The notes below the pieces were generated by a model. It was not told the origin of the DNA. It did no database searches and saw only the letters and a list, made by a program, of their open reading frames with translations. Both the position numbers and the translations under genes were made by a program. A stretch of DNA of 64,000 nucleotides from Oceanobacillus halotolerans. Lineage in GTDB: Bacteria > Bacillota > Bacilli > Bacillales > Amphibacillaceae. Positions 26,495-33,843 of the stretch are shown here, piece by piece (positions within the stretch are counted from its first letter, which is position 1; every line of letters begins with the position of its first letter). The stretch covers positions 186,001-250,000 of the forward strand of contig NZ_WIXL01000002.1 of NCBI RefSeq assembly GCF_010993955.1, given 5' to 3'.

Positions 26495-27523
26495 ATGACA
26501 CACGCCGCATCACTTTCAGAGAGACTATTAGCATCAGCTATCAAAAGAGGAGCATCTGATATTCATTTCTATCCCTTTGTAGAAAAAACGAATATTTACT
26601 TTCGTATACACGGGGAACGAGTTTATATCGATACAATCCAAACCTCACAATACCAGCTATTACTTACCTACTTTAAATTCACATCTGGAATGGATATTGG
26701 AGAAATCCGCAAACCACAGAATGGCACCATTTATCACGAGTCTCTTTCTACTCCTTATGCTCTCCGATTGTCTACATTACCTGTTAATCATATGGAAAGC
26801 CTAGCAATACGCATTCTCCCACAGGAGGAAAACTTCAGTTTAGATGAGCTTTTCTTATTTCCACAACAGCTTTCACAAATTAAAACATGGATAACCAATC
26901 GAGCTGGGATCATTTTATTTACAGGGCCAACAGGAAGTGGAAAAACAACAACTTTATATACCTTGTTACAAACCATTCTCAAAGAAAAGTCATACCAAAC
27001 CATTACGTTAGAAGACCCAATTGAAAAAGAAATGCACGATATTTTACAAGTACAAGTAAATGAAAAAGCGGGAATCACCTATCAAACGGGATTAAAAGCA
27101 GCATTAAGACATGATCCTGATATTATTATGGTTGGAGAAATTCGTGATGCCTATACCGCTCAATTTGCTTTTGAAGCCTCTCTTACAGGACACCTAGTCT
27201 TAAGTACATTACATGCTAAGAATGCAATGAGCACCATCCATCGTTTATTAGAAATGGGGTTGAAACGAAGTGATCTATACCAATCCCTTATTGCCGTTGC
27301 TGCCTTACAGTTAATTCCGATAACCATTAACGGTAAAATTCAAAGACGTGCTGCTATTCTGGAACTATTAGATGGGAAACCCTTAACGAATTTAATTCAA
27401 GGAGGTGAATTTATAGACAGCTATCCATTTCAATCATTTCACCATTTAAGAAGGAAGGCATTTGCGTATGGATTTATTACAGAAGAAACATTTTATGAAA
27501 CGGAATCCAAAAACCTTAAATAA
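26495..27523 (+). CDS. comGA: Competence pseudopilus ATPase ComGA
   Basis: About 342 aa of the GspE/PilB secretion ATPase family. Walker A (FTGPTGSGKTTTLYTLL) is near 140, Asp box TLEDPIEKE near 175, Walker B IIMVGEIRD near 212 and a His box LVLSTLHAKNA near 240. It drives assembly of the DNA-uptake pseudopilus. AAAGGAGGTGA sits 7 nt before the ATG at 26495; an upstream TTG overlaps it. First gene of comGABCDEFG. I could not find a convincing ComK box upstream. Confidence 0.95.
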   Translation: MTHAASLSERLLASAIKRGASDIHFYPFVEKTNIYFRIHGERVYIDTIQTSQYQLLLTYFKFTSGMDIGEIRKPQNGTIYHESLSTPYALRLSTLPVNHMESLAIRILPQEENFSLDELFLFPQQLSQIKTWITNRAGIILFTGPTGSGKTTTLYTLLQTILKEKSYQTITLEDPIEKEMHDILQVQVNEKAGITYQTGLKAALRHDPDIIMVGEIRDAYTAQFAFEASLTGHLVLSTLHAKNAMSTIHRLLEMGLKRSDLYQSLIAVAALQLIPITINGKIQRRAAILELLDGKPLTNLIQGGEFIDSYPFQSFHHLRRKAFAYGFITEETFYETESKNLK

Positions 27524-28523
27524 AACATTACAGCTTCGATTTTTAAACCGCTTATCTCGTTTACTTGGAAATGGATATACATTACTTGAGTCACTAGAAG
27601 TGATGAAATGGGACAAGCAATTAGCAGCAACTGCTTCTGACATAATCAGCCTCTTGAAAGACGGAATTCCAATCAACCATGCATTTGAAAAAGTCGCTTT
27701 TTCTAAAACGATTACCTCTTATTTGTATTTGGTAAGTATAGATGGAGACATTCAATCAAGTCTAGAGAAATGTATTACAATGTATAAACAACAACTAGAC
27801 TACACCACGAAATTTCAACAGACGATTCGATACCCCCTATTTTTATTAAGTACATTTATATTGTTAATGTATTTTATTAAACAGTCTGTATTACCTTCGT
27901 TTGTTGATCTTTTCGAAACAAGTGCAAGCCATTCAACAACATTAACAATCTCACTGCTACTAATAGACATCTTAACAACTGGTACATTCATTGGTATTGG
28001 TATAGTACTTCTTACCTTACTTGTTTGGTTATTTGTGAAACAACAGCTTCCCATTGAGAAACAAATTACTATATACTCTAGAGTCCCCTTTTATCGTAAT
28101 ATCAAACGAATACAAACATCCTTTCAATTTGCCATCTATTTTAGTTCCTTATTGAAAACTGGTATGTCGATTAAAGAGATTTTGCAACTGATAGCAAGTC
28201 AAAACAAACTACCAATTCTCGCCTATTATGCAACACTAATGACCGAAGAACTTACAAAAGGTATTCACCTATCAAGCCTAATACAACAACTCCCTTTACT
28301 TGAAAAGCAGCTATCATCAATTATCCAAAAAAATGTAGATGCAGCAACACTAGAAAAAGACTTAGCGATTTATGCAGACTGGTTGATGGAAGAATTGCAT
28401 CAAAAAGTCTCTAAAACCATTTCCCTTATTCAACCGATCTTTTTTGTTATCTTAGCTAGTTTTATCATTTTTATCTATATAAGTTTAATGTGGCCAATGT
28501 TCCAGTTAATTCAAACAATATAG
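27468..28523 (+). CDS. comGB: Competence pseudopilus membrane platform ComGB
   Basis: About 350 aa of the GspF family, with three hydrophobic segments (near 115-135, 160-180 and 320-345). The repeated GspF motifs LLGNGYTLLESLEVM and LLKTGMSIKEILQL are visible. It is the inner-membrane platform of the DNA uptake machine. The gene overlaps the end of comGA by about 56 bp. ATG at 27468 follows AAGGAAGG by 9 nt; a TTG two codons earlier is possible. Confidence 0.92.
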   Translation: MDLLQKKHFMKRNPKTLNKTLQLRFLNRLSRLLGNGYTLLESLEVMKWDKQLAATASDIISLLKDGIPINHAFEKVAFSKTITSYLYLVSIDGDIQSSLEKCITMYKQQLDYTTKFQQTIRYPLFLLSTFILLMYFIKQSVLPSFVDLFETSASHSTTLTISLLLIDILTTGTFIGIGIVLLTLLVWLFVKQQLPIEKQITIYSRVPFYRNIKRIQTSFQFAIYFSSLLKTGMSIKEILQLIASQNKLPILAYYATLMTEELTKGIHLSSLIQQLPLLEKQLSSIIQKNVDAATLEKDLAIYADWLMEELHQKVSKTISLIQPIFFVILASFIIFIYISLMWPMFQLIQTI

Positions 28524-28533
28524 GAGTGATTGC

Positions 28534-28842
28534 ATGTTCCAAAGTGAAAAAGGTTTCACCTTAATTGAAATGCTTGTTGTACTAATGATAATTTCTGTGT
28601 TAATTCTTTTAATTATTCCAAATTTAGGTGAGAAAAGCGAGTCTGTAAATGAGCAAGGGTGTGATGCGCTTGTATCCGTTGTCCAGGCACAAGCAGACGC
28701 CTATTATTTGGAAGAAGGAAATTATCCCACAGACTTAGCAACATTAGAAGGAGATAATTACATTACAGAAGATCAAAAAACGTGTCCAGATGGATCAACC
28801 ATATTAATTAATAGTGGCACTGTTTCCGTTTCAACAGATTAA
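28534..28842 (+). CDS. comGC: Major pseudopilin ComGC
   Basis: A 102-aa protein with a short leader and the type IV prepilin site KGFTLIEMLVVLMIISV: cleavage is after Gly in KG|FTLIE by ComC peptidase. A hydrophobic N-terminal helix is followed by a short globular part with two cysteines (EQGCDAL and KTCPDG) likely to form a disulfide. AGGAGTGATTGC precedes the ATG. It overlaps comGD by 1 nt. Confidence 0.95.
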   Translation: MFQSEKGFTLIEMLVVLMIISVLILLIIPNLGEKSESVNEQGCDALVSVVQAQADAYYLEEGNYPTDLATLEGDNYITEDQKTCPDGSTILINSGTVSVSTD

Positions 28843-29273
28843 TGAAGAAGCAAAATGGGTTTACGTTAATCGAAGTTCTTTTCGTTCTTAGCATATGGTC
28901 CATTCTGTTTCTTCTTAGTGGCCCATTAAACATGTCCATATTAACGAAGCAACAAGAAAAGCAGTTTTTTGAAGCATTTGAATCTGACTTACTTTATTTG
29001 CAGACATTATCGTATGGTTATAATGAAAACCGACTACGACTCTCTTTTATTGCCAATGAAGAAATGTATGCTATTTTTAATGGAAAAGATGAAATACGCA
29101 AAAAACAAATCCCTGCAAATTGGCAGGTTGACACAAGAAACGTATCTGCGATTGCCTTTGATAAGAACGGGAGGATTCGGCAAGCAGGAAGAATTGAAAT
29201 AATAACACCTTTAAATACGTATCATTTAGTTTTTCCATTTGGGAAAAGGCGGGGATACATTGAAAAACAATAA
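28842..29273 (+). CDS. comGD: Pseudopilin ComGD
   Basis: A 143-aa minor pseudopilin with prepilin site NGFTLIEVLFVLSIWSILF at residues 5-23. A globular part follows (FDKNGRIRQAGRIEI near 110, the GspH-like end). The start A of ATG overlaps the comGC stop. It belongs to the pseudopilus tip or shaft. Confidence 0.93.
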   Translation: MKKQNGFTLIEVLFVLSIWSILFLLSGPLNMSILTKQQEKQFFEAFESDLLYLQTLSYGYNENRLRLSFIANEEMYAIFNGKDEIRKKQIPANWQVDTRNVSAIAFDKNGRIRQAGRIEIITPLNTYHLVFPFGKRRGYIEKQ

Positions 29274-29601
29274 AGGCTTTTCGTTCATTGAAGTACTAAT
29301 AGCTTTTCATCTATTAACACTCATGATTATGGTACTTGTACCTGTAGTGATGCTCATTAAAACGGAAAACATGGTGCTTCATGAACGTCGTAGCTTAGCT
29401 AGCGATTTGCATGATGAAATGCAACCATATATATGGGAAGCAAAAGCATTACCAGTCACTATTATAAAGGAAACCAAAAATAATAAGGAAGCAACATTTT
29501 CTATTTTAATAGAAAACCAACTCTTAAAAGGATGTGTGGAATGGGATAATGCAAAAATGGAAAACGATAAAATCTGCCTGTACGGATCCTTTGCAAAATG
29601 A
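29260..29601 (+). CDS. comGE: Pseudopilin ComGE
   Basis: About 113 aa with the prepilin motif KGFSFIEVLIAFHLLTLMIM near the start. The start is a TTG (29260) after AAGGCGGGG; a TTG at 29239 has less support. The gene overlaps the end of comGD by about 14 nt. Its role as a minor pseudopilin follows from position between comGD and comGF. Confidence 0.85.
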   Translation: MKNNKGFSFIEVLIAFHLLTLMIMVLVPVVMLIKTENMVLHERRSLASDLHDEMQPYIWEAKALPVTIIKETKNNKEATFSILIENQLLKGCVEWDNAKMENDKICLYGSFAK

Positions 29602-29998
29602 AAAAGGGATTACCTTTATCACTATATTGTTTAGTATAACAATATTATTTTTAACACTCCCTTTTATCACTTCTTTTCTTAAGATTAGTCAAATTTCTTC
29701 TTACAATGATGAACTGACCATCCATCAGTTCTTTCATTTTTTACGAGATGAAGTAATAGCCGCAACGAATTATGAAATAGAAGGTTCAACTTTAGAACTA
29801 GAACAATCAAATGGTTCCCAAGTAACGATTGAAGTATATCATAACCAAATTCGTCGACGCGTTAATAGCCAAGGCCATGAAGTCTTTTTAAGGGATATCA
29901 AAGATGCTCTGTTCACAAAGCTTCCTTACGGGATTCGCGCCACCATAACTACATTACAAGGGGATACCTATGAAAAAGAAATTATCTTTTATCCTTAA
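29534..29998 (+). CDS. comGF: Minor pseudopilin ComGF
   Basis: Up to 154 aa. The core reads EKGITFITILFSITILFLTL near residue 23 and ends RATITTLQGDTYEKEII. This matches ComGF, which has a degenerate prepilin motif (KGITFI). The true start is uncertain: GTG at 29534 (with AAAAGGAT upstream), ATG at 29549 or TTG at 29591. The gene overlaps comGE by up to 68 nt, so translation is likely coupled. Confidence 0.85.
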   Translation: MWNGIMQKWKTIKSACTDPLQNEKGITFITILFSITILFLTLPFITSFLKISQISSYNDELTIHQFFHFLRDEVIAATNYEIEGSTLELEQSNGSQVTIEVYHNQIRRRVNSQGHEVFLRDIKDALFTKLPYGIRATITTLQGDTYEKEIIFYP

Positions 29999-30356
29999 TC
30001 AAAGAGGATTTGTATTACCATATGTATTATTTATTATGTCACTTGCTGTTGTGATCATTATTACTAGTATCCACACATACCGCAACAATCTTGAAATTAC
30101 CCATCATCAATTAGAACAAATTCGAATTGAAACATTATTTCAAATGGCATATGCTCATTTTTTAGATGCGTTGAAGGAATCCCATGAAGACATAGCCTCT
30201 CCTGCCTACTATACTTACCAACAAGGAACGGTAACCATTGAGCACATCTTATTGGAAAAGGATACATATCATTTATATATAACAGTCAAAACGAATAAAG
30301 GTGTAATCAATACATTTATTAAGGAAATAAACCTAAATCAAATAGCAGATGAATAG
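29970..30356 (+). CDS. comGG: Competence protein ComGG
   Basis: A 128-aa protein with RGFVLPYVLFIMSLAVVII at residues 12-30, the ComGG prepilin-like N-terminus. The rest is a small globular domain. Overlaps comGF by 29 nt and ends the comG operon. Low-sequence-conservation family, so identity rests on the N-terminus and position. AAGGGGAT lies upstream of the ATG. Confidence 0.85.
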   Translation: MKKKLSFILNQRGFVLPYVLFIMSLAVVIIITSIHTYRNNLEITHHQLEQIRIETLFQMAYAHFLDALKESHEDIASPAYYTYQQGTVTIEHILLEKDTYHLYITVKTNKGVINTFIKEINLNQIADE

Positions 30357-30505
30357 CAGCTTCCTATATAGTAAACAGTATAACAGAGCATTCCTACACG
30401 AAATTGTCAAATATGTATATTTTTCAACAAATGATTTAAAGTCCTCTATTCGTATTACTTTTATACTATAATGAAAGTAATTACATGAGATTTGGGGGGA
30501 TTTTA

Positions 30506-31213
30506 GTGGAACAAACGCTCAAAGTAACCAATGTACTAAGTGATCCAACTCGTTTTAATATTTATGAATATATTGTAAAACATCATGATGCTGTCAGTGT
30601 GGTCGATATTGCAAATGAATTTAAAATTCATCCAAATGTGGCACGACTTCACTTATCCAAATTAGAAGATATTAATATGGTTATATCTTTTTCACAAAAA
30701 ACAGGAAAAGGTGGTCGGCCTAGTAGGTTGTATCAACTTTCTGATGAGGTGATCGAGTTAAATTTTCCTCATCGCGATTACAAATTGCTATCATCTATTG
30801 CAATAGAATCATTTGTTGAACTCGGAGAAGCTGGCAGAAAAGCATTATATAAAACTGGAAAAAAATATGGGAATCAAGTGATTGATAATTATCAAACACT
30901 AAATACGGCACAGCAACCTTCGATTATACAAAAGCTACACATCCTAGAAGATGCAGGCAACATGTTAGGTATGTATCCTAATTTTGAATATAATGAAGTA
31001 GACAATAGTGTATCCTTTAGTATTAAGAATTGTCCTTTTAAGGAAATTGCAATAAAAAATGAAAATCAAACCATGATTTGTAATATGCATCAATCCTTTT
31101 TAAAAGGAATGTTTGAGGCATTATTTACTGATGTAGAGTTAATCGAGGAAGAGAATATGTTTCAAGGCTGTGAAAATTGCTCCTATGTAGCAAAGTTATC
31201 AGCTGTTAATTAA
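30506..31213 (+). CDS. ArsR-like winged-helix transcription regulator with cysteine cluster (COG2345-type)
   Basis: About 235 aa. The N-terminal winged helix (about residues 8-75) shows LSDPTRFNIYEYI and IHPNVARLHLSKLED, then the wing GKGGRPSRLYQLS. The C-terminal part holds four cysteines: NCPFKE near 178, MICNMH near 192, and GCENCSYV near 222. The layout matches the SufR-like COG2345 family, where such cysteines can hold an Fe-S cluster. The GTG at 30506 with GGGGGGATTTTA just upstream decides the start. It follows comG and precedes yqgY; its targets are unknown. Confidence 0.85.
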   Translation: MEQTLKVTNVLSDPTRFNIYEYIVKHHDAVSVVDIANEFKIHPNVARLHLSKLEDINMVISFSQKTGKGGRPSRLYQLSDEVIELNFPHRDYKLLSSIAIESFVELGEAGRKALYKTGKKYGNQVIDNYQTLNTAQQPSIIQKLHILEDAGNMLGMYPNFEYNEVDNSVSFSIKNCPFKEIAIKNENQTMICNMHQSFLKGMFEALFTDVELIEEENMFQGCENCSYVAKLSAVN

Positions 31214-31282
31214 CTTTCATTTACATTATTCCAATCCTCGTATATAATAACAATGATAAGTTACCGAAAAGGAGGGGAAATC

Positions 31283-31525
31283 ATGGAACGAATGTTTCGT
31301 GTCCTTGCTTTTTGGACAGGGATCTTTACAGTAATGTTTTATGTAGGTGATATGATCAATACCTCATTATTGTTCCTTGTACAAACAGCATTTTTCCTAG
31401 CAGTAAGTTATTTGAAACTTTCTGAACGCATGTACATGTATCTGTTTGGAGCTTATTTAACTGTATTTATGGTAGGCTTTACATGGTATTCAGAATTTAT
31501 ATTAGTGCCAGGATTTGGCCACTAA
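31283..31525 (+). CDS. yqgY: DUF2626 family membrane protein YqgY
   Basis: An 80-aa protein with three hydrophobic segments, beginning MERMFRVLAFWTGIFTVMFY. It matches the Bacillaceae DUF2626 family (YqgY). AAAGGAGGGGAAATC precedes the ATG at 31283; a longer frame from 31253 overlaps this ribosome site and is rejected. Ends just before a strong terminator. Function unknown. Confidence 0.88.
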   Translation: MERMFRVLAFWTGIFTVMFYVGDMINTSLLFLVQTAFFLAVSYLKLSERMYMYLFGAYLTVFMVGFTWYSEFILVPGFGH

Positions 31526-31529
31526 AAGA

Positions 31530-31570
31530 TAAAAACCCTGCTTACATATTTCCATGCAGGGTTTTTATTT
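31530..31570 (+). terminator. Terminator after yqgY
   Basis: AAAAACCCTGC pairs with GCAGGGTTTTT, followed by ATTT. It lies 5 nt after the stop. Confidence 0.88.
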
Positions 31571-31615
31571 AAAATTGATAACCTGAAATTTTTTCTATTT
31601 ATTTAGAAAATACTA

Positions 31616-31644
31616 TTGACATATTGTTAATTCACAGATATACT
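31616..31644 (+). promoter_or_regulatory. Consensus sigma-A promoter for a candidate small RNA
   Basis: TTGACA at 31616-31621, exactly 17 bp, then TATACT at 31639-31644. There is no protein start in the following 90 nt, only the terminator at 31703. Confidence 0.85.
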
Positions 31645-31650
31645 ATTTTT

Positions 31651-31737
31651 AGTAGCTTAACTTTTATCCCTAACCAACAAAAGAGCAGAGCACATCCCCC
31701 CTAAAACACCCTTCTTTAAAGAAGGGTGTTTTTATTT
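31651..31737 (+). ncRNA. Predicted orphan C-rich small RNA
   Basis: The promoter at 31616 is followed by about 85 nt ending in a perfect hairpin, AAAACACCCTTCTTTAAAGAAGGGTGTTTT and a TATTTTT tail (written here as two arms AAAACACCCTTC and GAAGGGTGTTTT with TTTAAA between). The unpaired part contains ACATCCCCCCTA, which could pair with Shine-Dalgarno sequences. No protein of reasonable size is possible. The nature of its targets is unknown. Confidence 0.7.
31703..31737 (+). terminator. Terminator of the candidate small RNA
   Basis: AAAACACCCTTC / GAAGGGTGTTTT, TTTAAA loop, T-rich tail. Being a perfect palindrome, it would also work on the minus strand. Confidence 0.85.
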
Positions 31738-31911
31738 TTGCTTAACTTTATACCAGCTGCGAACCCTTTGGTTATTTTATAAAGCTTAACTCATTCGGTC
31801 GGGTTTTCAATGCAAGGAAGTGCTAGTGCTGACGTGGCGATTGACGTGGCGTTCTAAGTCGGTACCTTCACTCCCCACCACTAGAATCTTAAACAAAGGC
31901 TCTTTTCGTAT

Positions 31912-32180
31912 TCTTTGTTGTTTTTTTTAACGTCACAACATCTTTATAATGCGTCTTAAAGTTGTGCATTCCGCTCCGGACAGTCGCTTTATACCACGGG
32001 CACAAATGCGACATGTGTTCAAACTGTTCGTTTTCACAGTGTCTTCCTCGCCAGGCACGGCCTCAGTCTCCTCTACAGAAAAGCGTAAGCGCCTTGGTCA
32101 CCCCCGATTAGAAAACTTGGCTTGTCGCCAAGTGGTGAAAGCCTTAGATGCACTTATGCAGTAAGAAGTTTTTATATTTT
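31912..32180 (+). repeat. Repeat D copy 1 joined to partial repeat B copy 4
   Basis: D part (about 31912-32085): TTTGTTGTTTTTTTTAACGTC... GGACAGTCGCTTTATACCACGGGCACAAATG ... GCACGGCCTCAGTCTCCTC is the same series of modules seen at 41530 and, inverted, at 50310. It runs straight into repeat B (AAGCGTAAGCGCCTTGGTCACC) up to 32180, ending 1 nt before the yqgX stop. The 31741-31911 stretch holds a family E-like segment; no gene is seen in 31741-32181. Confidence 0.8.
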
Positions 32181-32181
32181 C

Positions 32182-32805
32182 CTAGCTGCGAACAAAAGGA
32201 TTATGCCGTTTCTCATCACCAATGGTAGTTATAGGTCCATGCCCTGGAAATACAGTAAACTCATCTGATAACGTATATAACTTATAGCGGATACTTGCTC
32301 TCAATTGCTCTATATTTCCTCCTGGTAGATCTGTACGGCCAATCCCCCTCTGAAATAGTACATCCCCTCCAATAACAGTGGAAACATCACCAAAAACGAA
32401 ACTAACACTACCTGGTGAATGTCCAGGGGTATGAATGACCTCACAAGAAAAAGAAGCAACATTTAATATACCTGGTTGAAGATAATGATCTGGTGCTGCT
32501 GTTTGAATTTTATTACCAATAAAGGAGATTGATCCATTTTGATGTGGATCCTCTAACCAATCTGCCTCTAATTCATGTAAATAGACATCCAGTTGATAAT
32601 AATACCGTAATTCCTCCACTGCGCCAATATGATCAAAATGGGCATGTGTTAACAATATTGCATGTGGCTTAGTATTGATTTCATTTAAAAAATTTATTAT
32701 CCTGCCTGATTCTCCCCCAGGATCAACAATTAACGCGTCTTTATCATTATAAAGTATGTAACAGTTCGTGCCTAATGGTCCAAGTGACATTCCCTCAATT
32801 TTCAT
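32182..32805 (-). CDS. yqgX: MBL-fold hydrolase YqgX
   Basis: A 207-aa metallo-beta-lactamase fold protein. The metal motif THAHFDH near residue 53, HTPGHSPGS near 131, IGGDVLFQRGIGRTDLPGG near 150 and PGHGP near 190 are visible; these make up the glyoxalase II-like binuclear site. It probably acts on a thioester such as S-lactoyl-bacillithiol; substrate is inferred, not seen. It lies by yqgY and a DUF2759 gene as in B. subtilis. Confidence 0.94.
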   Translation of the reverse strand: MKIEGMSLGPLGTNCYILYNDKDALIVDPGGESGRIINFLNEINTKPHAILLTHAHFDHIGAVEELRYYYQLDVYLHELEADWLEDPHQNGSISFIGNKIQTAAPDHYLQPGILNVASFSCEVIHTPGHSPGSVSFVFGDVSTVIGGDVLFQRGIGRTDLPGGNIEQLRASIRYKLYTLSDEFTVFPGHGPITTIGDEKRHNPFVRS

Positions 32806-32965
32806 CTGTATCCTCCCTATATCAGTTTCACTAAATATACACTTTTAATCCTCGACAAAAACAATTATTTCTTATAAAATAAATAAGAGAAATGTTTAGA
32901 TACATAATAATATAAAAATCCTGTTAGGATCAACTAACAAAAAGACATAAGGAGATGACATCAAT

Positions 32966-33130
32966 ATGTTTTTAGGAATTTTGTTTCTAATTGTTGCTCT
33001 ATTAAGTGTAGTTTCCGTTATAAGACAACTTAAATTTAGAAATATCTTAGCATTAGCTTTCTCAGGTGCTTCTGCATTAGCGTTTGGTTTTTTCTCAATC
33101 ATGACCATTATTACGGAGATTACTGGATAA
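32966..33130 (+). CDS. yqgW: DUF2759 family small membrane protein (YqgW-like)
   Basis: A 54-aa protein, MFLGILFLIVALLSVVSVI then RQLKFRNILALAFSGASALA, two membrane segments with a basic connector. It matches the small DUF2759 (YqgW) family in length and in the RQ-K-RNI-A connector. AAGGAGATGACATCAAT precedes the ATG. The neighbour yqgX on the other strand fits the B. subtilis order yqgY-yqgX-yqgW. Function unknown. Confidence 0.8.
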   Translation: MFLGILFLIVALLSVVSVIRQLKFRNILALAFSGASALAFGFFSIMTIITEITG

Positions 33131-33248
33131 CTTAATAAAGCGAAACTTCAATTAGTGGGTTTCCGACTCGACAGGACATGCTAGTGCCGACAAGGGATGG
33201 GATGTCCGCGTTGATGTTGGCCTGCCAGTTCCATGCGCGGGTAAACAC

Positions 33249-33291
33249 TAAAAAATAAGAGTTGACATCGTCGTTAACTCTTATTTTTTTA
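33249..33291 (+). terminator. Bidirectional terminator near 33.27 kb
   Basis: AAAAAATAAGAGTTGACA pairs with GTTAACTCTTATTTTTTT around a CGTC loop. About 120 nt after the yqgW stop, past a family E-like repeat (33140-33240). Confidence 0.8.
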
Positions 33292-33300
33292 TCCAACAAA

Positions 33301-33792
33301 AGCTAGAAGCGCCTTGATTACCCCCGATTAGAAAGCTTGGCTTGTCGCCAAGTGGCGAAAGCCTTAGTTGCACTTATGCAGTAGGAAAGGTTTTCTTATC
33401 TGCCAAGCATAAGCTAAGTCTCGACGTAACGCTTTTTGCGCGTAATGAGGATTGACTTATGACCTCGAGGGGTAGGCGGTGGCCGATGAAAACTCGGGCG
33501 TCCTTATTTCGGCACTAGGACGTCAATCGCTCTCACTGGCTAAAATCGTCACGTCCTGTGACAACGCCAGTACTAGGACGTCAATCGCTCGGAGCTGGAC
33601 GTGGCCTTTCCTATCCAAAGCAGTAATGATACCAACTTTTTATACTCCCTCTATATACTTTCTTATCTTTTTAGAAAAACTCGCATTCACTCGTCTTTTA
33701 GCGAAGGTGTTTGTTTTTCTTATGCTTGGGACGTAAAAAATTTTAGCTACGTCGAATCTACTTCTTGGCTAAAATTTTATGCTCCTAACGTG
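33301..33792 (+). repeat. Composite of repeat B copy 5 (33301-33612) and repeat A copy 4 (33672-33792)
   Basis: The B copy begins AGCTAGAAGCGCCTTGATTA and contains two extra segments with ACTAGGACGTCAATCGCTC repeated twice (33502 and 33571), and ends GAGCTGGACGTGGCC. Repeat A follows from TTAGAAAAACTCGCATTCAC to CTCCTAACGTG. The short open frames here (33479-33736, 33601-33804) are by-products. No gene lies between 33131 and 33843. Confidence 0.85.
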
Positions 33793-33794
33793 CA

Positions 33795-33833
33795 AAAAAA
33801 ATAGTCAAGTACCTATAAAGGCACTTGACCATC
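33795..33833 (-). terminator. Terminator after the LTA synthase gene
   Basis: Minus strand GTCAAGTGCCT / AGGTACTTGAC with TTAT loop, followed by TATTTTTTTT. Confidence 0.88.
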
Positions 33834-33843
33834 TTTTGTACTA

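Noticed and set aside
29534-29601. ComGE/ComGF overlap as a frameshift fusion
   Set aside because: Each frame has its own complete prepilin-like segment, and such overlaps are normal in comG operons.
31949-32164. 71-aa plus-strand frame
   Set aside because: Lies wholly in repeats D and B; analogous frames occur at other copies.
33479-33804. Two short plus-strand frames
   Set aside because: Both lie in repeats B and A upstream of the LTA synthase terminator.
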